The position numbers and the translations under genes were made by a program. From the NCBI GenBank assembly GCA_946699065.1, contig CAMPDV010002011.1, positions 1-64,000 of the forward strand: DNA of 64,000 nt, in the 5' to 3' direction. Each line of letters opens with the position of its first letter. Within the stretch, counting starts at the first letter, position 1. This document shows, in pieces, positions 13,559-24,244 of the stretch. Source of the stretch: Loxodes magnus (taxonomy: Eukaryota > Ciliophora > Karyorelictea > Loxodida > Loxodidae). The notes under the pieces are model-generated. The model ran no database searches. It worked only from the letters and a program-made list of their open reading frames with translations, and was not told the origin of the DNA.

Positions 13559-14028
13559 AATTTAAATTAAAGAGGGTGGAAATGGGACCTGAGATGCACA
13601 ACGGACCTTCACCAGGTTTAAAGGGACTTGCGATGAAGATGCAATCCCCCGTGCTAAGAAATAAGCCACAGAAAGGCTTAAATACCTTCCCTCAACAACT
13701 TGTGCACTCTGTGGTGCATTCATCCTTGGACTTCCCAACTAAGGGACTCAATTACACCTCCTACTAACTCAGACCGAGGTGCCGCCTTGGAGTGATCTCT
13801 CCACCTCTTAGGAGCTACCTAGGCAGATCGGTGGTTTCTACCAGTTGAAGACGGACTGGATGGCGATATTCGCCTATAAAGCCGAGAAATGGGTCCAGGC
13901 GAGACGATAGGAAAGTCCAAAAAGACATAAACAAGAAGAAAAGATTAGTGATGATGTATACTTAACACACATCAGGTAGGCATCTATTAAGATAACAGTC
14001 CCTTCCTTAACACTTAATTTAATTTAAA
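13559..14028 (+). mobile_element. SINE-like retroposon, GC-rich, flanked by a 14-bp duplication
   Basis: The 470-bp insertion is far more GC-rich than its surroundings and ends in an A/T-rich tail (cacttaatttaatttaaa) just before the right duplication. It can fold: CCACAGA (13666-13672) pairs with TCTGTGG (13708-13714), and GGAGTGATCTCTCC (13769 on) is self-complementary. Its head, GGTGGAAATGGGACCTGAGA, resembles the head of the element at 25157. No long protein is suggested; a 63-codon ORF at 13576-13767 is probably chance. Orientation is inferred from the tail. A non-coding RNA gene origin is possible. Confidence 0.65.
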
Positions 14029-14042
14029 AAGATGTAACAAAT
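14029..14042. repeat. target-site duplication, right copy
   Basis: Perfect match to 13545-13558. Confidence 0.8.
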
Positions 14043-14306
14043 GGTTGGCTATTAGTTTATAAATTGCATACCCTCATAACATATTACAATGCTATCGTAA
14101 TAGGAACTAAAGAATGACTAGAAATATAAATTCTATCTATAATCCTTAATTTCTGTCACTAAATAATACTCCTAAAATGCAATAAAATAAATATATTAAC
14201 GGGTAAAGTCTAAATTTTTTGATCGAAGAAATCTTTAGCAAGAATAAAAATAAATAACTGTAACTGAGTAGAATATAAAAGAAACAAAATACATTCATTT
14301 CTTTTA

Positions 14307-15086
14307 ATGGGGTACTTAAATTCTTCGATTATTTAATATAGAAACAGAATAAATTTAAAAAGTTTAAATAAATATAAAAGTTCCTAGTTTTAGTAGAAGT
14401 ATTGAATATAGAAATAAATTATATTTAGTTGGAGGATAAATAAATAAGGAGTAAAAGATACTTGATCATTTGACTTTCAAGGAAATAGTAGATAACTAGG
14501 AGATCTTAACTAAGGAATATTTGGATTTGGATTAGCAGCAGCTTAAGATTATATATATGTAGTAGGAGGAACTTTTGATTCAAGAAAACCTTTAAGAACA
14601 GTGGAAAAATTAAAGATAGGAAGTTAAATTAAATGACAATACTGTTCTTAGCTTGCGTTTGGAATAGCAAATTAGACATTAGTAGCAGATAAAAATGAAT
14701 AAAATATTTATTCTTTTGGAGGAGCAAACTAAAATGCGTAAATTTTAAATGATATATGAAAATATAATATATAGAGCGATATATGAAATAAATGTAATTT
14801 AAATCTTCCTGAAACTGTTTAATTTCCTTTAGTATTACTTGAGCCTCTAATTATAGTTGGAGGAGTAAAAAATATTTATAAAGAAGAATATTTAAGAAAG
14901 ATATATAAAAGAAGCAATCAATAATGATAATAAATAGAATTTAAACATAATTCACTTTATTTATCAGCATTTAAAACAAGAGATAGATTTGCTTATTCTT
15001 TTATAGTTGAATCACCTAACCTTTTATTATTGAGAGTCGATATAGTAAACTTGGGTTACAAGTCTTTAAGATTAAGTGATGAATGA
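14307..15086 (+). CDS. Kelch-repeat protein
   Basis: With TAA/TAG=Gln and TGA=Trp one frame runs from ATG 14307 to TGA 15084-15086 (259 codons plus stop). It contains Kelch signatures: YIYVVGGTFDS, NIYSFGGANQNAQILNDIWK then NIQSDIWNKC, and LIIVGGV. Kelch repeats form beta-propellers used for protein binding. Both Trp of the DIWKY...DIWNKC blade are TGA (14757, 14784). At the 5' end a different frame gives a better Kelch blade (RNKLYLVGG near 14.42 kb). So there is probably a one-base frame change near 14.45 kb, and the N-terminus as called may be wrong. The next in-frame TGA after the last blade is taken as stop. The gene begins only 265 bp after the SINE-like insertion. Confidence 0.8.
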
Positions 15087-15893
15087 AGTTAAATAAAAAA
15101 TGAATTAATTTAAAGTATTTTAAAATAATAAATATTATATTATAGTATTTTATAAGTTTTAAGGTATAACTATAAATGAAAGATTATTTAGTTTTGGTAT
15201 AATAAGAAGTAATGATTATAAGGAGTAGTTATATTTTTAGGTTAGTAAATAGACAATCTTATTTAATATATTTGAAGTAAGTTTATTTAATGTTATAAAT
15301 ACTCTGTGAAGATAGTTTGTGAGACACTGATGGTGTTGATTGTAAGGGTTGATATAAATATATTTGATATAATTAGATGAATATTGTGTAATTAGTAGAG
15401 ACATATTAATATTAACTAATGATGCACATAATGATGTGCATAATGAATTTGAAAGTATGTTTTAATTTAGTATAAAATAAAAATATTTGAGTTTTAAAGT
15501 TGATGCTATCTACTTATGATTTAGTTATTATATTATAGTTTAAAAGAATTATTTAAATAATAAAAATTTATAAAAAAGTGATCTAATAAACAGTTAGCTA
15601 AATTATTATCTTAAAAAGTTTATTATCTAAATAATACTAAAAATAAGCAAAAAGAATCTAATAATACATATAGATATAAATATTTATAGCTATTATATTA
15701 CTTTAATAATTAAAGGTAAAAGTAAGTTTTAGTGATAAAAATAATTCTTTATTGGATTAACAAAGATTAAAGTTAGAAAATATTTTATCTAAAACATATT
15801 AAATGTTGCTTTTGTCTAAATAGCTATTTAAATTCATTTTACTTATATCTTTTTTACTTAAGAAAAAGTAAAGACGAGTATTTTAAAAAGAGC
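15087..15893. other. AT-rich spacer
   Basis: G-bearing, C-poor plus strand. A short internal duplication, gatgcacataatgatgtgcataatg, lies near 15421-15445. No gene recognised. Confidence 0.5.
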
Positions 15894-16130
15894 ATGAACA
15901 ATGAAGTTATATAAATGCTCACAAAAAAGAAAATTTATAAGTGAAAATATTATGATTACTACTATATTGAGTGCTCTAAAGTTATATAATATATTATTAA
16001 GAAGCTTCTTTTTTAATAGATAGATAAACTTCTTGATAGTTTAATTAATTTCTTGGTGGATATTACGATAATTTAATTATAATTTCCCTAAAATAAAAGT
16101 TATTACGTGCACATAAAGATTCTATATTGA
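15894..16130 (+). CDS. small hypothetical ORF
   Basis: ATG 15894 opens 78 codons to TGA 16128-16130 with balanced composition (MNNEVIQMLTKKKIYKWKYY, then Tyr/Cys/Lys-rich sequence). One internal TGA is read as Trp. The frame stays open if the terminal TGA is also read as Trp. No family recognised; it may be chance. Confidence 0.3.
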
Positions 16131-16239
16131 TTACAATAAAGATTAAAATTAGCTCTGTTTTATAGTTAGAAAGAAATTAGTTGATAAGAAATTTGAATAT
16201 GTTGATAAACATAAATGGTAACATTAAGCTATCTATTTA

Positions 16240-17445
16240 TACATTAATATAAAGTAATTTTGTTGATGCTAATTGTATTATCTGAATATGATTAGATTTT
16301 TTGATAATAATAGGTTTATTTGAATATAAAAGGAATTAAAAAATAAACTAATTTAAATTAGTTAAAATATTTAATTTCTTAATTTATATCTAATTAAATA
16401 AATTAAACCATTATATACTCTTAAGTTTAAAACTTATATAATTATAAATTTTGGTTACAGATAAGTTTTATTTAAATTATATAATATTATTTCTATTTTA
16501 GAGTATAAATTGAAGTAAGTAAAAAGGAACAATATTATTGATATTTAAATATATTTTAAATTAGAATAAATTATTAAACTTTTAATTAAATAAATATAAA
16601 TATCAGATATTTACAAGACTATATCAAATTAATTATTTTAAGTAAATATACTATTTTAACTTATATCTACTATTTTTTAATCAATCCAAATAATCATATA
16701 ATAATTATCAAATTATAATATACCAAAATTATATCCAAATTACATATTTCTAATTCATCATTATTCAAATATATTATTACACTTAAATCAAACCATTTAT
16801 TTTATACATCTTTTCCATATCAAATAGTCATCAATTCTAAAAAACATACAAATTCTTAAAATATTTACAATATCAACTAATTTTATTAATACCTGCAAAT
16901 TATAATCATAGATAAAATTTATTATAACTAAATTAATGCTTCATTATTTTAATATTAGAAGCTACTTTTAAATATCATTGTTATACATATATATTTCTCA
17001 TATTTAAATATAGTTATTATTTTAATTTAAATATGTATAGTTGCATTTAATTTTAATAGGAATAGAAATTTATTTTTAGTTTAAATATTTTTATATAATC
17101 TATTTTAATTATGCTTTTACTAATAATTTTTTAATTTAATTAGTTTATATTTCTTTAAATTGCACTTACAGTAATTTATATATATCTTAATAAAAATTTA
17201 TTCTTTTTAGTAATTTAAAATTAAATAGTATCATTTTTATATTATTATTTTAGATATTTAAAGTTAATATTATCTATTTATGTTTTTAACTTAATATATT
17301 ATTAAATTAAAAAATTTAGCTTACAAGGAACTAACTTAGCTCTAGCAACTTAAATAATGTTAATAATTTATTTTATTTATAGAAGATATTTTAGCTTTAT
17401 AAGTAAATTAATAATATTTAAAAATAAACCATTTAATAATTATTC
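16240..17445. repeat. AT-rich foldback-like element, switch near 16.60 kb
   Basis: G-bearing to about 16.57 kb, then C-bearing and almost G-free to about 16.9 kb. The switch point carries TCAGATATTTA (16603-16613), the reverse complement of the core seen at 12498 and 18288. The right arm shares phrases such as atatccaaattac with the element at 12.66 kb. No gene seen. Confidence 0.4.
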
Positions 17446-17735
17446 AAAATTTAGTGGAAACTCAAATTTACCTCCTGGACTAAACTTTCTGATTTTATGG
17501 CTAGGAACTAGTTCCTTTTCTGTCGCTGAGAAAGTCTCTGGTCAGAGTCCTTTTCTGAAGGGAACATTGTCTTCGAAATTATCAGTTCTTTGTAGGGGCT
17601 TGAAGCCTGGCTGCTGATAGCGATGGAACTCCCTAGCAGCTATGTCTGGAACATAACATGATTCCAATATTCCTAAAAATGAGAGTGTCGGTTCGTATAA
17701 CTGGAAAGGAATTCCCAGTCCCCAAAATAATAAAA
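17446..17735 (+). mobile_element. SINE-like GC-rich repeat, copy A
   Basis: About 260 bp clearly homologous to 25165-25450. Shared blocks include actaaactttctg, ttatggctaggaac, tgtcgctgagaaagt, ttttctgaagggaac, taggggcttgaagcc and gcgatgga(a/g)ctccctagcagc. It ends ggaattcccagtcc. The hydrophobic ORF crossing it at 17357-17617 is unlikely to be real, since it reads through the AT flank and the repeat alike. No clear target-site duplication was found here. Confidence 0.7.
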
Positions 17736-17879
17736 GTAAAGAATATATAAATAATAATTAAAAGTATATAATAAAAGAGTTTTAGAAATATATATTTAGT
17801 AAACATAATTACTAGACTAACTTATAAAGATATTTTAAGTTATTTAATAAAAATAGAGATATATTATTTATTAAATAAT

Positions 17880-18620
17880 AGGTTGTTGAATTGTAATATA
17901 AATTGATGGTTGATATGATTTAATGTTATTTAAAAGGAATTATAATTAATTTAGGATGATTTAAGTTTTTATATTGTTTGATATTTTTATAGAAGCAATT
18001 GATTATAAAAATAGTTTAGTTTATAATTTAAATCTTTATTGTATCTTCTGTAATTATAAATCTTATTCTATTAAATAGCAATTTAAATTTAATATATACT
18101 TTTTACCATGGAGATGTATTTATTTTAAGTGCTTTAAATAAACAATTCCCTTATTTAGACTATTAAATCTTTTCTATTTTGTTTATTGGAGATGTTCAAA
18201 AGATATTATTTTTTAAATAGTAGTTTGAATATTTAGGAAGAAATATAAAATGAATTTAAATAATATAAATACATACTAAATAGTGGTAATTAAATATCTG
18301 ATTTAATTAAATTTACTATTATTTAATTAATTTAGTAAGTTACTACATTATAATAATTAAATATAACTGCTTAATATTTTAATATAATTCAAATTATTTA
18401 TACTCATTTTACTTTAATTATATAGATTTAAATATCAACCAAATATTCTAATACAATCTAGTTCATATCAAATTATTTAATATTATATTCATTAGTCAAA
18501 CACATTTCATCTACAATTTCTATCACTAAAGTAAGTTACAAATATTCATATTTTATTATTATTCTATTATTAACAATCAATAAACATTATAAATTACTAA
18601 TTTATATTTATTACATAATC
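17880..18620. repeat. AT-rich foldback-like element, switch at 18.30 kb
   Basis: A near-palindrome, AATAGTGGTAATTAAA then TATCTGA then TTTAATTAAATTTACTATT, is centred at about 18298. Left arm C-poor, right arm G-poor. A phrase in the left arm (about 18060-18240) resembles 12250-12420: an AT tract, gaagata or gagatg, then cattt. Confidence 0.5.
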
Positions 18621-19094
18621 AACTAATATTATAGAGCGCATACCACTTCAATGGCGCGCATTTCTTTAATAAACCTTTTTTAAGTTAAAAAAATTATTTG
18701 ACGAAATCTTTCACAGTACTAGTATTATTTTAAGAGTTTTTTCTTCTATAGGCCGTGAACGGAATGTAACTGAGAGACCTTAGTATATGACACTTTTCAA
18801 CATTAATAATACTTGATGTTTCTTCAGTTTTGTCTTTTCTTGGCTTCTACCTAGATTCTGATTCAGCTCTTCGTCATGAAGTATTCTATGTTATTAGAGT
18901 TTAAGTTAATCTCAGTTGGAGGATTGTTTTTTCCTATTTAAAATTAATTATATATATAATAAATAGAATTTAAATGGTTTTCATCTAAAAATAAAATTTT
19001 AAAGTTAAATTTATTAAAATAAATAGATTGCTCTATTTCTTGAGATTTTATTTTGTTTACTTATAAATATTCTAAAATAAATAAATAAATCAAA

Positions 19095-20385
19095 ATTATT
19101 ATAGAGCGCCTAGCACCTCAACATTATTGCGAACTGTTATTCTTGAGAACTTTTATTTAAGTTAATTGACCCATTATTCTTTTATTTATGCTCCTCTAAT
19201 ATTTAAATGTTTAAGATTTCTTCAAAAAGGATATTCTTATCCCTCTTAATCACAATCTGGAAAAAACTTCCTATGTATTATACTTTGAATCCGAAAGACT
19301 TAGTGATTTTAAATGTTTACAGTTATTTACTATTTGTACTATATCTTTATTATTTAGCTAAATTTCACAAAACTATAATTGCTTTATTTTTTATAATTTT
19401 AACTATTTCATTTATTCAATTCTCATCTAACATTTAACAACATACTAAATCTAAGCTTTCTAGCTCCTTACAGTTTTAACTCATAGATTGTAGAGTCTTA
19501 TTTTCTATATTTTCTATTCCAATAAGAAATAATTCTCTATTATATAACCTAGAGTTTCATTAGAAAGTTATTCAACATAATTAAAGGATATTTCTTTATA
19601 GTTTTATCCATAATCTCCTATTTTCTTCAAAGATGTATTATTAAGATAATATAATAAACTCAAATCTAGAGACTTTAAACTAGGACAGTTTTACATTAAA
19701 GATATCAGGTGATAATCATTAAAGGTATCGCAATTATAAATCTCTATATGCTATAATTTATTTTGCTACTTAGAAAATATTTCTTATATTGTTTCTGCTA
19801 ATAAAGTTTGATAAATATTTAAACAACTAAGGTTAAAGTTTTTTAACTTCAGTACGAATTAGTCTAAAGAACTTCTCATTTAATAAATGACAATTTTGTT
19901 TAAATTAGGACAAAAATAAATATACTTATCAATATCCTCATTAGAGTTAATGTTTATTTCTTCTAATGAATTTCCTTTTTGTTTCAAGTATTATAATCAA
20001 ATTTCTTAATTAATTCCATTACTAAATATTTTTAGTGCTTTTAAAGTTAAATCTAAACAGTAATCTTGCAAAAATCTTCCTTTTATTCAATTCTTATTTA
20101 CGCTTTAACTTGCCAGAGGTTTCTTGCTAGTAATATGAAAATTTTACTGAATAGTCTTCATATGACTTAATTTCTAAATCTTATTCCAATTTATTCAAGA
20201 AGACGCGAGCATTCGGCTCAAAATTCGAAATAATCTTTAATAGGCAGATTCCCCATTTGAAGAAATTGAATTGACTCATTGAACAGCTAGAATGACAGCA
20301 AGAAGTAAAAGAGCACTTTTTTTAATACTAAATATTATTATTGAAAGAGCTATCGCCAAAGAGGTGCTACGCGCTCTATAATAAT
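19095..20385. mobile_element. TIR element enclosing an LRR gene
   Basis: Left end ATTATTATAGAGCGCCTAGC then ACCTC (19095-19119); right end the inverse, GAGGTGCTACGCGCTC then TATAATAAT (20361-20385). The match is 24 of 25 bases. Almost the whole 1.24 kb interior is the minus-strand LRR-like coding region, and no transposase is recognised. It therefore looks like a non-autonomous DNA element that carries a gene. The target-site duplication was not resolved. Confidence 0.7.
19200..20279 (-). CDS. leucine-rich-repeat protein, frame-shifted
   Basis: ATG 20279 starts MSQFNFFKWGICLLKIISNF. Downstream, in more than one frame, are LRR units of the AMN1/FBXL type, for example SLMQNCPSLKSLDLSLLYYL near 19.69 kb and MSQNCKELESLDLVCCQML near 19.46 kb. 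A further block, SLEEININSNEDIDKYIYFC, lies near 19.96 kb. Such LRR proteins usually bind protein partners, often in ubiquitin ligases. The best frame changes near 20.07 kb and 19.50 kb, so the copy is probably decayed or mis-sequenced. TGA is read as Trp in QEIWLQYLKQ. The reading reaches almost to the left TIR; the true end is unknown. A hydrophobic plus-strand ORF at 19207-19437 is taken as its shadow. Confidence 0.65.
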
Positions 20386-20609
20386 ATTAATGAATTATTT
20401 TTGGTATTATTATTATTTATATTGATTTTATGTTATTTTATGTTTTTATTTAATTATTAATCTTTTTTGTTAATTTGTTATTAATTTTATTATTACTAAT
20501 GTACTATTAATATTATTGCTAGCATTTTTATATATTTTTAATTACTATTCTTTTTCTTATTATTTATTGCTAATATTTAGATTTATTTTATATCATTTAT
20601 TTTAAATAG

Positions 20610-20840
20610 GGAGAACAAATCCTTCCACTGTGATTAATAAAAACTCTCCTACCAGGAAGTACCCATGTAAAGACCTAAACAACAATCTTGGCAGGAGTCA
20701 AGGATGTCAAGACCGAGGCATCAAGTAACAATATGTTGAAAGATGCCTAAGATTAAGGTCTCTTTAGGGAAGCACTCCGACATTGGTTCTATAGGAGACA
20801 AGAATTTCCAAGGGATGCTAGCACAGGGAAGAATGTAATG
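20610..20840. ncRNA. GC-rich segment with nested stem, possible structured RNA or SINE
   Basis: A GC-rich island in AT-rich DNA. GACC-AGGCATC (20711-20722) pairs with GATGCCT (20742-20748) and, outside it, GGTC (20757-20760), giving a nested stem. The loop has TAACAATATGTTG, itself partly palindromic. It has no clear coding sense and no match to an RNA family I know. It lies between the inner and outer TIRs. Confidence 0.35.
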
Positions 20841-21175
20841 TAATACGTTTTTAAACTTTAAAGAACTTTAATTAAAGAGCTGCGCGCTCTATAATCTTAG
20901 TTTTTTTTTAATATTATTATTATTTTTATTATCTTTTTACATGTTTAATTTATGGAGATTTATTTCTGATAAGTTCAAAAATATTATCTTATTTTTAAAC
21001 ATACTTTTTTAAAAATTTAAAGATTTTTCTTATTTTTTATAAATTAAAAATAAAATAATAAACGACATAAATTTATTAGATAAGAAAAATTAATATTTAA
21101 AATATCTTTTTAATATAAAAAAACAAAATTAAATGTTTGGCGCTCTTGTAGGTATTTCAACCTCTTTCCAACCAA

Positions 21176-21195
21176 CCTCTAGACTGCTCTAGAGG
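21176..21195. terminator. hairpin downstream of a minus-strand gene
   Basis: CCTCTAGA (21176-21183), a CTGC loop, then TCTAGAGG (21188-21195) form a perfect 8-bp stem. It lies 55 bp beyond the proposed stop of the gene at 21250-22017. The preceding phrase CTCTTTCCAACCAA recurs near 37.55 kb. A role in 3'-end formation is inferred only from position. Confidence 0.4.
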
Positions 21196-21249
21196 CCAAA
21201 TATAAAAATTAATATGTCTCTACAAATATTCATCTTGTTATTCATACTG

Positions 21250-22017
21250 TCACTGAGGTATTCTTTCGTCTAGATAATGATTGGTAACTTAAGTCTTGTA
21301 TATTTTTCCAAATTTGATGCAATATAATCTTTGTCTTTGTCTTTTTAGTTTTAGTTTTTGTTGTATCTTCTTTTTATTTTCCAAATTCTTCTAGTAGTTT
21401 CAGTATTCTTGTTTAAAGTTTTGAAATTTCTAGTATCTTTTCCATAGATATGTTCGAGAGTTACAATATCAGTATTTTTTTGATTCTCTTTTAGGTTTAA
21501 ATCTTGAGTTGTTTTCTCTTTCAATTATTATTTAGTCATTTCCTTGTTCTTTTAGGTCAATTTAACGCTGTAATTTTTGCTGGCCATCATCGATTTTTTC
21601 TAATTTGTTGACCAATTCTTTCTGTTTCTATTGTTAGTGTTATGATTAATTGTCCTCGTCTTGTAAAACATTGCAAAATGCATGTAGGCCTCTTTTTTAG
21701 GTCATTTGTTTCAATTATATTATGTCTGCAATTATAAGTTTTTTCATTATTCTCTTTTTAACTTTCTTCAGTTTTTTGATCTCTTCTGGAGGTCTAACAC
21801 CACTTTTATCGGCTAATCGTGTCTTATTTACTATTCTGTGATGGTATTGGAGACTTCCGAGTGCATATTACTTTTAGTATATTTCCTAGGATTTTCCTCA
21901 AATGGGTGGTTCGATTTGATGTTGACCTTTTTGATTCCCTTTTCATGATCCTAACTTCTCTAGGATGTCGTTAACTCCTACCTTTTTGGAGCCGCAAAAA
22001 ATCCCGATTTGAATCAT
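21250..22017 (-). CDS. hypothetical protein, basic N-terminal region plus coiled coil
   Basis: ATG 22017 (MIQIGIFCGSKKVGVNDILE) opens one uninterrupted frame of 255 codons to TGA 21250-21252, with TAA/TAG=Gln and TGA=Trp. The first 130 residues are mixed and conserved-looking, with GSWKGNQKG and IEPPIWGKS (both Trp are TGA), then a basic stretch, IKKLKKVKKRIMKKL. The remainder is Gln/Lys/Glu-rich and probably coiled coil. I do not recognise the family. The local GC content, intact frame and downstream hairpin all argue for a real, functional gene. If some in-frame TGA upstream of 21250 ends translation, the protein is shorter. Confidence 0.75.
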
Positions 22018-22189
22018 GACATATTATAGCATCTTAATAATTAAACCATTTTTGGGTTTAGAGTATTTTACTTAAAATATCATAAAAAGAATTATGATAA
22101 AAATTATTAATTATTAAATAGTTAAATCTTAGTACTTTTTATAAAAAATCTTATTATTCGTTTCAATAAGTCTAAATCTTTTTCGATAA

Positions 22190-22560
22190 AATATTAAAAT
22201 TTTGTTCCAAATTATAAAAATTTAATCAAAAACATTAATTAAATAGTCACAAAATTTAAATAGTTTAAATAAAGGACTTCTTTTAGAAATTTTTGATGCA
22301 AATATTAAAAAAGGAAATAATTTTATTGATTATGCATCACTTAAAAAAAATTTGAATTTTCCCATAAAAAAATCTGAAATATATATTTTTTAATCATTTA
22401 TACATCTTTAATAGATTCAGAAAAAAAATTGTTTCTATCCAGATAATTAAATATAAATTAAAGTTATCTCAAAAAGAATAAATAATAGAAAAGTTATTTG
22501 TAATTGATAATAAATAATAAATTAACTAAAATAAATACAACAAAAATGAGATAGAAAAAA
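22190..22560 (+). CDS. coding-like fragment
   Basis: One plus-strand frame reads LLLEIFDANIKKGNNFIDYA and then KKSEIYIFQSFIHLQQIQKK, with balanced composition and TAA/TAG as Gln. The start is not clear, and the sequence becomes low-complexity after 22560. No domain recognised. The opposite strand reads as hydrophobic shadow. Confidence 0.4.
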
Positions 22561-22589
22561 AAATGTAGGTAAAATTATATGTAAAAATA

Positions 22590-23330
22590 AAATTTTAAAG
22601 AAAAAAATTTTCAAACCGAAATTAAAATAAACTCTTTCCAAATTTTTTCATATTTTATCTTTCTTTGTCTTTTTTCATATTATTTTTATTTTATTTTTAT
22701 TCTCTTTTCTTCTCATTTTCTTTTTATTAGATTAACTTTTTTTTGGTGTGTTCTTTAATTTAATTTTAGATTTTTTTATATTTATCCATTTTTTCTATTT
22801 ATTAAAAAAATTTTTTTTTTGTTTAAAAAATTTTTTTTAAATTAAGATTTTTATCTTAAAAGATTTAAAAGTTTTGTATAAATTAATCTTTTAATTGTTT
22901 CTTTTTTTTGTTATAATGTGTAGTATTTTTTTATAAATTAAAGGAATTTTAGATTTTTATAACCTAAATTTTAATTTTATATTTCAGATTAATTTTATTT
23001 AATTTTTTTCAAATTTTTTGCTTATAATTTTTTTAATTTTTGGATCAAAGTTGCAATTTTTTTCTTTTCGTATTTCCTTTTAATATTTTTTTTAATTTTT
23101 AATATTTTTTTAATTTGCTCTTAATTAAAAACTTGATAAATTTTAGTTTTCTGTTTATCTATATCTTTTTTGCTTTTTTATAATAATTTTTGATAAAATA
23201 ATTTCTGATATTAAAATTTTTTTATTTTAATTTAATTTTTAATAATATTTAACTATTATTTATTTCTAAATATTATTTTTAAATGACTTGAGGTTAAGTA
23301 AATTATCGTTTTTTATATATTATAAGTATA
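22590..23330 (-). CDS. Lys/Ile-rich coding-like stretch
   Basis: A T-rich plus strand gives minus-strand sequence rich in Lys, Ile, Asn and Gln, including KEKNCNFDPKIKKIISKKFE near 23.0 kb and MDKYKKIQNQIKEHTKKK near 22.77 kb. Low complexity makes it weak. It could be the tail of a separate gene or plain AT-rich DNA. Confidence 0.3.
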
Positions 23331-23436
23331 CGAAAATTTATCTATATTTTTTAATTCTAAATATTTTTTTTAATATGAATAATAACAAAAAATAAATAAT
23401 AGTGGCACTACGCTTCTAAGGTTAACCTATTTAAGT

Positions 23437-24240
23437 TCACTTGTACTCGTTCTTATAAAAGTTCTGCTACTTCCTGCGAAGTCGCTCGTAGATTTCTTGA
23501 TCTTCTTTTTCTTCGGTTCAATTTTCATCTTGAAGATAATTCCTTTTTACCTCTTCTAGTTCTATGCATTCTATAGCTCATTTAAATATTATCCTCATTA
23601 TTTTATTGCTCATTAATTCCATTATTGATTCATTAATTCTATTATTGATTCATTAATTCCATTCCTTGATAGCTTTATCATTAAAAAAAATTTGACATCT
23701 TGCGTATAATATTTTAACTCAGTTTTCTTCAAATTTTTTTACTTATAGTATTTACTTAATTTTAAACTGTTAACATGTCCTTATTAGATATTCTTTTTCT
23801 TGCAGAATCATCATCATAATATTCTTATCTGCTAAATAATTTAATTTATTTTTTAGATTTTTCTCAATATCCATAGGATCTACATTGCTTTAATTTTCCT
23901 ATATTATTAATTATTAATATAATTTAATTTAATTATTGAGTCTATCTTCTATTTACTTCAGTTGGAAATTTACATTTTGCATTTCCAATTTTTAGTTGAT
24001 TTACTTTTTTAATTGCTTATTTTCTTACTTTATCTTCATAACGATTTATAAAAATGTTATAGTTTTTCGTTTAAATCTGAAACTTGGAATTTTAGGGTTT
24101 GATTTTTCGTGATTTTTTGATATATATCTCTTTTTCGTAATTGATAGTTAAAATAGTTAATCTTTTTGCTTTATAAGAGCTTTATTCCATAATATTTATA
24201 ATTTTTAGGTTGATAATAAGTTTTTTATCTATGACTCACT
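23437..24240 (-). CDS. coiled-coil protein
   Basis: Minus strand. The upstream part reads RKRDIYQKITKNQTLKFQVS then DLNEKLQHFYKSL. The downstream part reads MKIKQENKQLKKQINQKLEM, then FEENWVKILYARCQIFF, and ends KRNYLQDENWTEEKEDQEIY with a basic tail before TGA 23437-23439. The frame changes once between about 24030 and 24060, through a small indel or a minimal intron. Internal TGA as Trp occurs several times (ENWVK, FKWAIE, ENWTEE). The charged heptads suggest a structural or cytoskeletal role; the family is unknown. The 5' end is not located. Confidence 0.65.
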
Positions 24241-24244
24241 AGTT

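Larger units (their letters stand above)
18628..20895. mobile_element. outer pair of inverted TIR-like ends
   Basis: ATTATAGAGCGC at 18628 and its complement GCGCTCTATAAT at 20884-20895 face each other. Each is followed inward by a second GCGC-containing motif and CTTTAAT (ATGGCGCGCATTTCTTTAAT on the left, ATTAAAGAGCTGCGCGC on the right). A related end lies at 38058. Between the outer and inner ends are a possible minus-strand coding scrap (18.74-18.95 kb) and a GC-rich structured segment (20.61-20.84 kb). Two nested elements or one long element with complex ends are equally possible. Confidence 0.5.

Noticed and set aside
13576-13767. 63-codon ORF beginning MEMGPEMHNG
   Set aside because: Inside the retroposon with the 14-bp duplication. 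The segment folds as RNA and no homologous frame is seen in related elements.
13895-13930. RNase P-like phrase GATAGGAAAGTCC
   Set aside because: Only one conserved box matches and other RNase P core regions are missing; it is within the SINE-like element.
17357-17617. 86-codon ORF
   Set aside because: It spans AT spacer and the SINE-like repeat alike. The homologous copy at 25.2 kb does not preserve the frame.
19207-19437. Hydrophobic plus-strand ORF
   Set aside because: Antisense to the LRR coding region; hydrophobic runs are the usual shadow of Lys/Gln-rich minus-strand genes.
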